Origin: Hahellaceae bacterium
Lineage (GTDB): Bacteria > Pseudomonadota > Gammaproteobacteria > Pseudomonadales > Oleiphilaceae
Assembly: GCA_016716085.1 (NCBI GenBank)
Contig: JADJWY010000008.1
Location: forward strand, 186,001 to 250,000
Length of the DNA: 64,000 nucleotides
Direction of reading: 5' to 3'
In this document: one piece after another, positions 15,432-24,560 of the stretch
Numbering within the stretch: position 1 is the stretch's first letter
How the letters are laid out: each line of letters begins with the position of its first letter
The notes under the pieces: generated by a model
The model's database searches: none
What the model saw: only the letters and a program-made list of their open reading frames with translations
What the model was told of the DNA's origin: nothing
Made by a program: the position numbers and the translations under genes

Positions 15432-18326
15432 ATGAAAAAATGGCTATTGCTGGTTGAAGATGACCCGGATCAGGCTGCACTCATGCAGGTGGTTGTCGAG
15501 CAAGCTGACTTTGGTGTATTGACGGTTGGTAGTGCAAAGGATGCGTTGAGTTGCATGCAGCAAGCCTCGGTCGATATCGTGCTGTCTGATTACAACTTGC
15601 CCGATATGACAGGCGTTGATTTGTATAAAGTGGCGACTGAACGAGGGTTATATCCTGCCTTTGTCGTGATGACTGCTGTCACAGATATGCGGCTTGCTTA
15701 TGAAGCCCTGTCAGCGGGTGTGGACGACTTTGTTGTCAAGGATACCAGTGGCAGCTTTCTGGAAGTGCTGAATTCCATTCTTCAGCGTGCGATCGAAAAA
15801 CATGCGTTACGCGGGCGAGCGCGGGCACTGCGTCGAGAATTAGAGGAAGCCAAAGATCTCTCGCATACTACGTTGGACATCGTCGAACAAGGTGTGTTGG
15901 TGTTGGGTGCTGATTACACGGTTAAATACCGTAATCGGCGCTTCAACAAACTCTTCGCGAAAAGCAAATCGGCGCTGGATAATCTGAGCGATCTGGTTTC
16001 TCTTGCCATACTCTTGTCTGAGAATGGGGTGCTTGATGGCGCAGAAACCATCAGTCATTTGCGTGATTTCTTGCGCAAGCATGTGCTTGAGGGAAATGAA
16101 GCGGTTGATTATCGAACGAACAGTGGCCAAATCTATGAACTGAAGTGCCGCTCACTCAAGGATGGCATGCATGTCATTATCTTTGATGAGGTGACGCATC
16201 AACGCGCCGAAGTCGATGTGTTGGCGAAAACTATTCAATGGGCTCCCGTTGCAATGTTGGCGGTTGATGCGGAGGGTAAAATCATTCTGGCGAATCAGGC
16301 TGCTCACAATCTGACCGGATATGATCAGAATGAACTGTTGGGAGAATCAATTGATCTGCTGATTCCTTCGTCCTTACGCAAGCGCCACCATAATCATATG
16401 ACGCACTTTTTCGAAGACATGTCGACTCGGGTTATGCGAGAGGGGAGAGATCTTAGCCTGTTAAGGAAAGACCTTAGCCCCTTGCCCGTCGAGATTTCAC
16501 TCAGCGGTATTCAGTTGCGTGGCGAAACCCGTGTCCTGGCGACTATTATCGACCTGTCGCCCCGGATTCGGGCTGAAAACGCGATTCGGCAGGCCAGTGC
16601 ACTGACGCAGTCTATCATAGACAGTTCACCCTTTAGCATGATAGCCATGGACACCGAAGGCTGCATTCTCGCCGTCAGCCCGTCTCTTGAAAATCTACTG
16701 CATTACGACAAGCACTTTCTTATCGGGTCACGTTCGCTGCCGCTACTGTTTGATAGTGATGAATTGAATGAGCGGGCTCAGGCCTTGAGCCAGGATTTAG
16801 GGCGTGAAGTACGTCCCGGGCAGGAAGTATTGATCGCCAGGGCGCGGGAAGGGGCGACCGATCGCAATAACTGGACCTTTATTTCACGTGAAGGCGCGCG
16901 CCTGCACGTGAATGTGACGGTTTCACCGCTGCGTACCTCTGAGGCCCAACTCACGGGCTTTCTCCTGGTCGCCTATGACCGCTCGGATCAGAAGCGTCAC
17001 GAAGAGTACATGCGGCACATCGCGCACCACGACCCCTTGACCCAACTCCCCAATCGCACTTTGATGCTGGATCGCCTGAACATGGCGCTGCAGCGACAAC
17101 GTCGTTATGGTGGCTCATTAGGCGTGGTTGTACTGGATGTTGATAAGTTTAAGCAAATCAATGATACCTATGGGCATGATTCTGGGGATGAGTTGCTGGT
17201 GGAAGTCGCACATCGACTGGTCAAAGCCGTGCGTGAGTCGGATACGGTTGCGCGGATGGGCGGTGATGAGTTTATGATGGTTTTGCCCGATATTGGCTCG
17301 CAGGACGATGCCGAAAGTCTGTGCAAAAAAATCCATGCGGCCTTTTCTGAGCCGGTGCGCCTGGGAGACAAGTCGCTGCCTGTCACGCCAAGTTTTGGAT
17401 TGAGCATTTCGCCACGCGATGGAACGGATCATGAGACCTTGATCAAACGCGCCGATGTCGCCATGTATGAAGCCAAACGCGCAGGTCGCAACGGCTATCG
17501 GATTTATAATGACCGAATGGCGACTTTGCAGTCCGATGAGCGGATGTTTGAACAGGCCTTACGCAATGCGCTGGATAACCACTTGCTGAGCGTGCATTAC
17601 CAACCCGTGATTGATCTTCAAAGCCGAACAGTGACAGGCTTTGAGGCATTTTTGCGCTGGAACGATGACCAGTTTGGGGCGGTTTCGCCAGGACGCATGA
17701 TTCCGATGGCCGAATCCAGTGGCTTTATTCTCAAGCTGGGTGAGTGGGTGCTGACGCGCGCCTGCAGCGACATGGTGGAGTTGATGGCGCGATCAGGGCA
17801 GATCTTCACGGTGTCGGTGAACCTCTCTTCAAAGCAGTTCGAGCATGCGGATTTGCTTGAAACCGTTGCTCGGGCACTGCGCCTGAGTGGATTGAATCCG
17901 TCGAACCTGGTCCTGGAAGTGAATGAAACCATGCTGCGTTCTGAACCGGCCAATCTGTCCGAACGCTTGTCTCAATTAAAAGCCATGGGCATCCGGTTGG
18001 CAGTGGATGATTTTGGCACCGGCTTTTCGAATCTGGCTCAGATCGCCGAGTTAGGTGTAACGCTTATCAAGGTCGATCGTGCCTGTCTAGGCGACCTGAC
18101 GCGGCGCGAGCAGGCATTGTTCAGAGCGCTGAAAGCGTTTACGGAAGGTGCGGGATTGGATCTGGTCGCGGAAGGGGTCGAAAACCTGGAGCAAATTACG
18201 TTTTTAAATGCGCTCGGTTGCAATCTGGCGCAAGGTTACTACTTTTCAAGGCCTCAACCCTTGCCCGACCTGATCGAATCGCTCGATAAAGTCTCTGAGC
18301 TGGCAAAAAACTTGAAAAAGAATTAA
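15432..18326 (+). CDS. Response regulator with PAS, GGDEF and EAL domains
   Basis: The 964-residue protein begins with a receiver domain: acidic pair EDD, phospho-acceptor Asp53 in VLSDYNLPD, and Lys in VVKDTSG. PAS domains follow (roughly 150-250, 260-390, 395-530; for example WAPVAMLAVDAEGKIILANQAA). A GGDEF domain with intact GGDEF motif at about 610-614 and an EAL domain come next. The EAL signature reads EAF (FEAFLRW, about 735), with DDFGTG and EGVE intact, so cyclic-di-GMP hydrolysis remains plausible. The protein may both make and break cyclic-di-GMP under phosphorylation and PAS control. A TATACT hexamer at about 15393 could be its -10 element. No histidine kinase is adjacent. Confidence 0.93.
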   Translation: MKKWLLLVEDDPDQAALMQVVVEQADFGVLTVGSAKDALSCMQQASVDIVLSDYNLPDMTGVDLYKVATERGLYPAFVVMTAVTDMRLAYEALSAGVDDFVVKDTSGSFLEVLNSILQRAIEKHALRGRARALRRELEEAKDLSHTTLDIVEQGVLVLGADYTVKYRNRRFNKLFAKSKSALDNLSDLVSLAILLSENGVLDGAETISHLRDFLRKHVLEGNEAVDYRTNSGQIYELKCRSLKDGMHVIIFDEVTHQRAEVDVLAKTIQWAPVAMLAVDAEGKIILANQAAHNLTGYDQNELLGESIDLLIPSSLRKRHHNHMTHFFEDMSTRVMREGRDLSLLRKDLSPLPVEISLSGIQLRGETRVLATIIDLSPRIRAENAIRQASALTQSIIDSSPFSMIAMDTEGCILAVSPSLENLLHYDKHFLIGSRSLPLLFDSDELNERAQALSQDLGREVRPGQEVLIARAREGATDRNNWTFISREGARLHVNVTVSPLRTSEAQLTGFLLVAYDRSDQKRHEEYMRHIAHHDPLTQLPNRTLMLDRLNMALQRQRRYGGSLGVVVLDVDKFKQINDTYGHDSGDELLVEVAHRLVKAVRESDTVARMGGDEFMMVLPDIGSQDDAESLCKKIHAAFSEPVRLGDKSLPVTPSFGLSISPRDGTDHETLIKRADVAMYEAKRAGRNGYRIYNDRMATLQSDERMFEQALRNALDNHLLSVHYQPVIDLQSRTVTGFEAFLRWNDDQFGAVSPGRMIPMAESSGFILKLGEWVLTRACSDMVELMARSGQIFTVSVNLSSKQFEHADLLETVARALRLSGLNPSNLVLEVNETMLRSEPANLSERLSQLKAMGIRLAVDDFGTGFSNLAQIAELGVTLIKVDRACLGDLTRREQALFRALKAFTEGAGLDLVAEGVENLEQITFLNALGCNLAQGYYFSRPQPLPDLIESLDKVSELAKNLKKN

Positions 18327-18347
18327 AGAAGAACAGGCGTAGCGCCT
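18327..18347 (-). terminator. Putative intrinsic terminator of tRNA-Ser
   Basis: On the minus strand, AGGCG-CTA-CGCCT forms a short hairpin (18335-18347) followed by the T-rich GTTCTTCTTTAATT. It sits 13 bases downstream of the tRNA 3' end. The stem is only five pairs, so confidence is moderate. Confidence 0.5.
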
Positions 18348-18360
18348 AAGAATACAGAAG

Positions 18361-18450
18361 TGGCGGAGAGGGAGGGATTCGAACCCTCGATGAGGTTGCC
18401 CCCATACTACCTTTCCAGGGTAGCTCCTTCAACCGCTCGGACACCTCTCC
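18361..18450 (-). tRNA. tRNA-Ser (anticodon GGA)
   Basis: Read on the minus strand, a 90-base class II tRNA starts GGAGAGGTGTCC and ends with encoded CCA. The acceptor stem GGAGAGG pairs with CCTCTCC. The anticodon stem-loop CTACC-CTGGAAA-GGTAG gives anticodon GGA, reading UCC/UCU serine codons. A long variable arm and the T-loop GGTTCGAATCC are present. Confidence 0.97.
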
Positions 18451-18536
18451 ACATCTGTTCGCAAAACGTCAGCCCGCCGCGCAGACCGAATTTCACGGGC
18501 GGGAAGACTAAACCAATTAACGCCTAAAGGCAAGAC

Positions 18537-18764
18537 TCATCCCAGGATTTCATCGATCTGAATGACCGGCTGAATCCAGAGCGTCGCGATACAGCGATAG
18601 ACGGCAGGGCTGCCGTCCAGTGCGGCCTGGCCGCGACGCACTTCGACCTGGCTACAGTTCTCGCCAAGACGGTCACGCACCATCGGCAGGTGCCGATTTA
18701 CATAGTAATCAAAATCAAAGCATCCTTCGGCTGGATTGGAATACGTAACAGTAATGCATTGCAT
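18537..18764 (-). CDS. EthD-family small protein
   Basis: The 75-residue protein runs from an ATG with AGGAA seven bases upstream. It begins MQCITVTYSNPAEG and has the EthD-type dimeric ferredoxin-like core FDFDYYVNRHLPMVRDRLGE, with the conserved Y-x-x-x-H-x-P motif. EthD proteins were first met beside ether-degrading P450 genes, but the family is broad and most members lack a known activity. It lies 22 bases downstream of the HupE-like gene on the same strand and may be the last gene of that operon. Confidence 0.8.
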   Translation of the reverse strand: MQCITVTYSNPAEGCFDFDYYVNRHLPMVRDRLGENCSQVEVRRGQAALDGSPAVYRCIATLWIQPVIQIDEILG

Positions 18765-18786
18765 AGTGATTTCCTTGATCATGGGG

Positions 18787-19899
18787 TTAAAAAAGGCTGC
18801 GTTCGAGTGTCCAGTAAAGCCCGACGACGACAATACACCAGGCGGAGCCCGGCGTCAGCCACCGCTGGTAGGTTGGGTTTCTGCGCCAAAGGAATAGTAG
18901 GGGTAGGGTGAGGGCGACAACCACAATCTGACCGGTTTCCACCCCCAGATTAAAGGCTGCCAGGGCCCAGGCTTTGTGCATTAAGGTAACCCCCAGTTCC
19001 GAGAGCGCGTTAGCAAAGCCAAAGCCGTGGATCAGCCCAAAACTGAAGGCTAATATGCCGCTGCGACCCCGGTTAATCGGGAAAAGAACCTGTAAGCCGG
19101 CAAAACTGATCGATAGGGCAATCAGTACTTCGATCGCCACCGTGGAGGGGCGTACGATTTCAAGTGTTGCCAGTGAGAGGGTGACTGAATGGGCCAGCGT
19201 AAACAGGGTCACCAGCGTGAGTACCTCGCGAACAACCGCCTGAGCACTGAGCGCCGGCACCCACTGCCCGGATTGGCGACGCAGAACGGCCGGTAGCAGC
19301 AAGGCGAGCAGGAATAACAGATGGTCATAGCCCATCCATAGGTGCCAGACACCCTGATGGAAAAAAGCGGATACCGTGTCCAGCAGTGAGCCCTCGTCCT
19401 GCAGGGGCAGTGAGGTTGAATCGGGTGACAGCGCCGTCAGACGTTCTTCCGTCTCACTTTGTATCTGAATCAAACCCCGATGCATCGAATCCATATCAAA
19501 CAGAACATGATAGTCCACCCGATCCATGACCTGATTGTGACAGTCGACAGCAAAGGGATTGGCGACATGGTAACCGTCACTGTGTTGGGTCAGTCCGGGC
19601 GTTTGCCAACTCAGGGCGCAGGCTTGACCCTGGCTTTCAATGCGCAGTCGTGCATCCAGGTAGCGGTTCAGATCGTCGAGTCGCGCTCGCGTTTCCATCC
19701 AGGTGATCTCGCCGTTTCTATCCTGATCCAGCCCACCGGGGATGATCCGATCCATGTCCGTAAGGGATATATCATAGCGCCCCAATGAGGTTTTGGTGTC
19801 AAGATAGAGAAAGGCATCGCTGGATTTATGCGCCTGACACACGGGTGAAAGCAGCCAGAGCCAAAGCCATAGCCAAAGCCAAGGAAATCGGGCAATCAT
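18787..19899 (-). CDS. HupE/UreJ-like membrane protein
   Basis: The 370-residue protein starts at an ATG with a GGAGG site seven bases upstream. It has a signal peptide containing an unusual WLWLWLWLWLL run, a periplasmic N-terminal half (about 25-185) and a C-terminal membrane domain of about six helices. The membrane part holds the HupE/UreJ signatures MGYDHLLFLLALLLP and GLIHGFGFANALSELG. The family is associated with metal (nickel) handling, but this two-domain form has no assigned substrate. The start overlaps the stop of the TPR-like gene (ATGA), which argues for coupled translation in a DUF4331-TPR-HupE operon. Confidence 0.85.
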   Translation of the reverse strand: MIARFPWLWLWLWLWLLSPVCQAHKSSDAFLYLDTKTSLGRYDISLTDMDRIIPGGLDQDRNGEITWMETRARLDDLNRYLDARLRIESQGQACALSWQTPGLTQHSDGYHVANPFAVDCHNQVMDRVDYHVLFDMDSMHRGLIQIQSETEERLTALSPDSTSLPLQDEGSLLDTVSAFFHQGVWHLWMGYDHLLFLLALLLPAVLRRQSGQWVPALSAQAVVREVLTLVTLFTLAHSVTLSLATLEIVRPSTVAIEVLIALSISFAGLQVLFPINRGRSGILAFSFGLIHGFGFANALSELGVTLMHKAWALAAFNLGVETGQIVVVALTLPLLFLWRRNPTYQRWLTPGSAWCIVVVGLYWTLERSLF

Positions 19900-21050
19900 G
19901 GTGCTACCTCCGCACGTCGGGTGGAAGATGCAAGCAGGCGGGAGAGAGGGGCGTCCTCCAGACCGGTCTGTTGCACCCAATCACGCAAGGTGTCCAGATC
20001 ATCGATACTGTGAGCGCCCACTGCCGCCTGTGCCAGAATTCGGGCATCCAACGGCTCTTTTTGGCTGGACCAATTGGCGCGGGCCAGGGCCAGAGCCTTT
20101 TGCGGAGAACCGCCGAGGTGGAGCAGAAACCTTGCAAAATCCCGCGCATGCAGGACTTCGCCTCGCCATTCGGCTTCTTGCAGCCGCTGCAGCGTTTTGC
20201 GGGTCAGCGTGTCGGCATCGGGATGAGCAGACAGACGCGCCGCGATCGTCCTGATAACCAATAATGTATCCAGGTTTTCCTGGCCTTCTGTCAAACGCAG
20301 GGCCATTGGGAAATCCTGTTGTGCGAGTGCCGTTCGTGCCAGCCCGGCCCGTGTGTAGGTGTCTTCGGGGGCGATCAGATAGGCCGCCTGCCACCAGGGG
20401 CGCGGATCTTCCTGCCCTCTCTGTTCCGCCCACTCGGCCAGGCTGGTCAGGAGCCAGTGACGGCTTCCGACCGTCAGATCCTGATGCTTGTTGGCGAGTA
20501 ACTCACGCCCGAGGTGCCAGGCGTGCTCCAGATGGCCCGCGCGTGCATCCACGTTGGCGTCGCAAAGATGATAAAGGCTCGGATTGAGTTGCGAATTCAG
20601 GCGCCCACAGGCCGCTTTGGCCTCATCCAGATGACCTGTCGCCAGCGCCACTGCCAGACGCTGGAGGCCCGCCTCGTGAGCGAAGGCGGGGTTTTGTTCC
20701 AGTGATTCAAGGTCATTTCGCGCCTGTTCAAAACGGTGCAGGCGTTGATTGAGCTGCGCACGAAGCAGCTGGATATCGGGTTCAAGCGAGGTGCCTTCAA
20801 GTTCACGTAAAACGGCCTCAGCCTCGCCGGCGCTGAGCATGTCTCCCTGTGCGGAACGTCGCGCCAGCGACCGCAGGCGGTCAGGTGTCGCGGCAGGAAG
20901 TGGTTCACGTGCGCGCGCGACAACCAGATGGGCATCCGGCGCCTCGATCAGCGGCGTGCCAAGCGCAGGTGACGCTGGGCCTGCTGATGCGGTACTTATC
21001 CAAATCAGGGGGAGTATCAGTGCAGCCCGACGGGCGTTGGCCAATCTCAT
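19896..21050 (-). CDS. Exported TPR-like helical repeat protein
   Basis: The protein has 384 residues from an ATG with GGAG seven bases upstream (AAGGAGACGTCC). A signal peptide ends near STASA. The rest is Ala/Leu-rich helical hairpins such as LLRAQLNQRLHRFEQARND and PEDTYTRAGLARTALAQQ, typical of tetratricopeptide repeats, so a periplasmic scaffold is likely. It is the middle gene of the DUF4331-TPR-HupE operon: ten bases after the DUF4331 stop and overlapping the HupE-like start. Confidence 0.78.
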   Translation of the reverse strand: MRLANARRAALILPLIWISTASAGPASPALGTPLIEAPDAHLVVARAREPLPAATPDRLRSLARRSAQGDMLSAGEAEAVLRELEGTSLEPDIQLLRAQLNQRLHRFEQARNDLESLEQNPAFAHEAGLQRLAVALATGHLDEAKAACGRLNSQLNPSLYHLCDANVDARAGHLEHAWHLGRELLANKHQDLTVGSRHWLLTSLAEWAEQRGQEDPRPWWQAAYLIAPEDTYTRAGLARTALAQQDFPMALRLTEGQENLDTLLVIRTIAARLSAHPDADTLTRKTLQRLQEAEWRGEVLHARDFARFLLHLGGSPQKALALARANWSSQKEPLDARILAQAAVGAHSIDDLDTLRDWVQQTGLEDAPLSRLLASSTRRAEVAP

Positions 21051-21060
21051 GGACGTCTCC

Positions 21061-22548
21061 TTAGTTGGGTGAACCGGCAACCGGGGTTTGCAGGTAGGGG
21101 AAGGCCGCCGGGAAATCCATGGCGTTCACGGTGGCGCCATCGGTAAAAGGCAGGTCACGATTGGGCGCTTTAGCAGGATCAGCGATCAGTGCGCCCATGG
21201 CGACCCTCAACTCGATATCCACCACGTCGTCACCGGGTCGACGCCCGTTGGGGAAGCCACCCAAATCACCGGCCAGTACGCCCAGATTCTGCTGCTGCGC
21301 AACATCGGTGACAGGAATTCGGGTGTTAAGGCGCAACATTTCGGAGGGCTTCACCCCTTTCGGTTGGTTCAGCCCTGGCACGCCGGTCAGGAAGGCAGTG
21401 ATCAGATCCTTGCGAGGGATGGCCGTGGGCGCCTTGGCACCGGCATTGCCGAACAGAATTTCCAGCAGGGCGGGCAAACTGGGGTGGGTTACATAGGACA
21501 GGAACTGCGCATCCTGAGCAGGCGCACTGGCATTAAAGCGATCCTTGTCCGGCAGGCCTATCACGACCTCATTCACCAGCGGCATACCCAGGCGGGAGAC
21601 TTGCACAAAAGGACCAACTTCGTAGCTCGCTTTGGATGCCTGCCTCGGGTTCGACCAGGGGTTCAGGATACGTGCCTTGGGCAGGCTGGCGGTTGTCCAG
21701 GCACCGACCACGGGATCATCTCCCTGTGTGAGGCAGGCAATCGGCACCTCAAGCGCCAGACTGGTGACATTCAGATCCGCGACCTCATTCGCTTCACCGT
21801 CAACCGGTCCCAATGGATTGGTGTTCACCAGATCAAAAATTTCGCCCAGATTTACCGCAAATCCTTCACGGCGCTGACCTACAAATACGCGGCCATAGCC
21901 ACAGCCGGGAATGGCGACATCGTAGCGGTGGTCGTTGGCATAACTTTCATAATCGGGGATCGACTTGGCGCCAATATTATCGGCGGGCTTGCGAAAACGG
22001 GTTTGGCCACTGCCGACCTCCCGAAGTCTGGAGGCACGACTTTTCCCATTACTATGGCGGACCAGGGATACCTCATATTCTTGCCTCGCATTCAGTGCAG
22101 CCGTGTCATCCCGCCCCGGACCAATGCCCCCGATGTTTTTCAAGGGAACCGCAGTCATCCGATTACCCACCGGCACTTTCAGGTTGGCCTGGCGATCAAA
22201 AAAACGGAAGCGGAAGGTCAGGTCAGGTTCGGCATCGCCATTATTGTCCACGTTAATTTCATAGCGAGCATCGGAGTCCAAATCAAAATAATTGGGTCCG
22301 CCGTAGGCCGCCTGGAGAGGAATGTAGTTGGCGATCAGCGTGACATATTGGCTGCGACCGGCTTCATACGAGCGGAACAGGTACAAATCAGTGCCATCGA
22401 CCTGTGGCAGTGAAGAAATAAATGGCGCTTCACGATGACTGGAGGCAAACGCGGTGGCGCTGGTCAGCGTCAGTCCGGCAGCGGTAGCGGTGCTGGCGAC
22501 GATCAGTGTGCGAACAACGCGTGATAAGACAGTGGGCTGGATTTTCAT
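21061..22548 (-). CDS. DUF4331 family exported protein
   Basis: The 495-residue protein has a signal peptide (TATAAGLTLTSATAFA). The DUF4331 start is clear: SSHREAPFISSLPQVDGTDLYLFRSYE, then NYIPLQAAYGGPNYFDLD and YEINVDNNGDAEPDLTFRF. These segments resemble calcium-loop-rich beta proteins; function is unknown. It is first in a three- or four-gene leftward operon and is divergent from an ECF sigma factor gene, an arrangement that suggests that this sigma factor controls it. Confidence 0.88.
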   Translation of the reverse strand: MKIQPTVLSRVVRTLIVASTATAAGLTLTSATAFASSHREAPFISSLPQVDGTDLYLFRSYEAGRSQYVTLIANYIPLQAAYGGPNYFDLDSDARYEINVDNNGDAEPDLTFRFRFFDRQANLKVPVGNRMTAVPLKNIGGIGPGRDDTAALNARQEYEVSLVRHSNGKSRASRLREVGSGQTRFRKPADNIGAKSIPDYESYANDHRYDVAIPGCGYGRVFVGQRREGFAVNLGEIFDLVNTNPLGPVDGEANEVADLNVTSLALEVPIACLTQGDDPVVGAWTTASLPKARILNPWSNPRQASKASYEVGPFVQVSRLGMPLVNEVVIGLPDKDRFNASAPAQDAQFLSYVTHPSLPALLEILFGNAGAKAPTAIPRKDLITAFLTGVPGLNQPKGVKPSEMLRLNTRIPVTDVAQQQNLGVLAGDLGGFPNGRRPGDDVVDIELRVAMGALIADPAKAPNRDLPFTDGATVNAMDFPAAFPYLQTPVAGSPN

Positions 22549-22739
22549 GGTGTATCTCCTGTGGGACGTTGTTATCGGCTGCTCGAAGCAGCGTCAACAC
22601 AGATACCCGCGAAAGATGGGCATGGATGCAGCCCGACCCGGAAATATATTTTTTCGTTCAACTGCATCCAAAATCCCGTTTCAGAAGTAGTGCAGTCAAC
22701 ACACCTAAAATTCGCGCAACCGACAGGAGTAAACGGGGC
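22549..22739. promoter_or_regulatory. Divergent control region between DUF4331 operon and ECF sigma gene
   Basis: This 191-base gap separates two divergent transcripts. It contains a perfect short palindrome GCTGCTCGAAGCAGC (22578-22592) and two direct copies of GTCAACAC (22593-22600 and 22697-22704), each followed by a C/G-rich CGCG. The repeats are candidate sigma or regulator sites; I cannot assign -35 and -10 elements with confidence. Confidence 0.4.
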
Positions 22740-23285
22740 ATGACGCCAGATGATGACGAGTTGAAAACCTTGCTTTCCCGCATGGCCGGGGGAGACCGGG
22801 CAGCTTTTACCCGGCTCTATGATGTGATGGCCTCCCGGCTTTACGGTCTGTCGGTGTCTCTACTGGGACGCACGGATCTGGCCGAAGAAGCCCTGCAGGA
22901 GGCGTTTATCCAGATCTGGCATAACGCAGGTGAATACCATCAGGAGCGGGGGTCGCCCCGCGCCTGGATGGCCGCGATCACGCGCTATCGTTCGCTCAGC
23001 CTGATTCGTCAGCAACGCGAATTGCAGGGCGAGGACGCTTGGTTTGAAGGGGTGGCTGACGAGCGTCCCGGTCCCCAGGGGCTTGTCTGCCAACAATCGG
23101 AAGATGCCCAATTGCAGGGCTGCATGGAGCAGCTGGCGCTACCACAGCAGGAAACGCTGAGACTGGCCTACTACCAGGGCTTCAGTCATGACGAACTGGC
23201 TCAACGGCTGGAAACGCCACTGGGTACGATCAAAAGCTGGGTACGGCGCGGATTACTGAGTCTGAAGAGGTGCATGGAACAATGA
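22740..23285 (+). CDS. ECF-type RNA polymerase sigma factor (with RskA-like partner)
   Basis: The 181-residue protein begins MTPDDDELKTLLSRM after an AGGAG site. Region 2 is visible as YDVMASRLYGLSVSLLGRTDLAEEALQEAF and SPRAWMAAITRYRSL, and region 4 as LRLAYYQGFSHDELAQRLETPLGTIKSWVRRGL. This is the normal two-domain ECF layout. The stop overlaps the anti-sigma start (ATGA). It is divergent from the DUF4331 operon, its likely target along with itself. Confidence 0.93.
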   Translation: MTPDDDELKTLLSRMAGGDRAAFTRLYDVMASRLYGLSVSLLGRTDLAEEALQEAFIQIWHNAGEYHQERGSPRAWMAAITRYRSLSLIRQQRELQGEDAWFEGVADERPGPQGLVCQQSEDAQLQGCMEQLALPQQETLRLAYYQGFSHDELAQRLETPLGTIKSWVRRGLLSLKRCMEQ

Positions 23286-23992
23286 AAAAATACACGGATG
23301 AAAGCCATTCCCTGTTGGCTGCAGAATATGTGCTGGGCACCCTGAAGGGCGCTGCGCGGCGTCGATTTGAACGCTGGATGGTTGATTCCATGCCGCTGCG
23401 TCAGGAGGTTTGGCTGTGGGAAGCCTTATTGGGTGGGCTGGCCGATCAGGTCGCCCCGGTTGAACCACCAGTGCAAATTGCGGCTCGATTGCAGGCGCGC
23501 CTGTGGCCAATACCCGCCTCCGTATCATCGCTGGCGGAGCGTCGACATCGCAGATCAGCTGGCCTATGGAAATCCTGGAGCCTGGTCGCTACCGCCGCGT
23601 CGATTGTGCTTGCGCTCACCCTGGTTCTCAAACCGGTCACGCCAGCCGCCACCGAATGGGTCGCCGTGGTGCAGTCTTCTGAGGCTGCGCCGCTCTGGAC
23701 TTTGAATGCGGCGAATTCGCACGGTCGCTTTGAACTCAAAGCCGTGGGCGCAGGACGTCAGGCCGCGAGCGAAGATTTTGAACTCTGGATCCTGCCCGGT
23801 CAGGGGGCGCCCATTTCAATGGGGGTCATGCCGGTTGATGGCGGGCGACTGACGATTCAGCTGAGCCCAGAGGCGATGCAGTCCTTGCTGGAAAGCCGAC
23901 AGCTGGCAATCAGCCTTGAGCCGCGTGGCGGCTCTCCGACGGGTGCACCCACGGGACCTGTCGTATATACCAGTCGTTTACTGCCGTTGTAG
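23282..23992 (+). CDS. RskA-like membrane anti-sigma factor
   Basis: The 236-residue protein starts inside the sigma gene stop. The cytoplasmic N-terminus holds SHSLLAAEYVLGTLKGAARRRFE, the conserved anti-sigma helix of the RskA class. One transmembrane helix (SLVATAASIVLALTLVL, about 105-121) leads to a periplasmic RskA-type domain (about 130-236) with FELWILPGQGAPISMGVMP. It should hold the ECF factor at the membrane until an envelope or redox signal causes release. Only 16 bases separate its stop from the convergent cupin gene. Confidence 0.88.
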   Translation: MKKYTDESHSLLAAEYVLGTLKGAARRRFERWMVDSMPLRQEVWLWEALLGGLADQVAPVEPPVQIAARLQARLWPIPASVSSLAERRHRRSAGLWKSWSLVATAASIVLALTLVLKPVTPAATEWVAVVQSSEAAPLWTLNAANSHGRFELKAVGAGRQAASEDFELWILPGQGAPISMGVMPVDGGRLTIQLSPEAMQSLLESRQLAISLEPRGGSPTGAPTGPVVYTSRLLPL

Positions 23993-24008
23993 CAGGTGAT
24001 GAGCCGCA

Positions 24009-24482
24009 TCAATGATGCGGCGCGAGGTAATCCCGCTGGGAACGGATCAGCAGAAGTGCGCCGATGTCGGTGGTGAACGCCTGATGATCGTGTCCTGCCA
24101 GTCCCAGGTGAAAATCGCCTTGACGGTAGACTTGACCGCCCTGCTGAATTTCACCCTCCAGCACCAGACATTCTTCGTCCTGGCTATGTCCATGCGCCGG
24201 AAGCACCGCGCCGGGTTGTAAGCGCCAAAGGGCAGTTTGCATCCCCTGGGTGGCATCGATGTGAAGAATCTTGATGTCGACACCGCCCATCAGCGGAATC
24301 CAGTGGCCCGCGTCGGCACGAACGGTGCGGGTGCCGGGCGGGCTGATCCCGGTGCGGGCCTGTACACGGTCCCAGATGGCAGTTTTACGGGCATCAGACA
24401 GGGCAGGTAAACTGATCGCTTCCGCAAAAGATTCCAGTAAGTCAGTCATGTCATTGTCGGTTTCGGAATGGTGGGTTGGCAC
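24009..24482 (-). CDS. ChrR-like cupin, probable anti-sigma or sensor partner
   Basis: The 157-residue protein consists mainly of one cupin domain. Metal-ligand pattern: HGHSQDEE (about 97-104) and a later His in LAGHDHQAF, as in ChrR C-terminal cupins. The N-terminal zinc-binding anti-sigma part with its Cys/His motif is not evident, so this may be a cupin-only relative. It lies 78 bases downstream of an ECF sigma gene on the same strand. I infer a redox or singlet-oxygen type response, but direct evidence is only context and the cupin. The start is GTG with GAGGAG close upstream; an ATG 33 bases inside is an alternative. Confidence 0.75.
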   Translation of the reverse strand: MPTHHSETDNDMTDLLESFAEAISLPALSDARKTAIWDRVQARTGISPPGTRTVRADAGHWIPLMGGVDIKILHIDATQGMQTALWRLQPGAVLPAHGHSQDEECLVLEGEIQQGGQVYRQGDFHLGLAGHDHQAFTTDIGALLLIRSQRDYLAPHH

Positions 24483-24560
24483 ACGACTCTCCTCAATCAG
24501 GCCCGATACTGTCTGTTATATCCCATGGCTGAACACTTTTCCACCGCTGTGTGTGACCGT

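Noticed and set aside
21088..22413. 441-codon open frame on the plus strand opposite the DUF4331 gene
   Set aside because: It is an antisense shadow; the DUF4331 reading has a signal peptide, family motifs and operon context.
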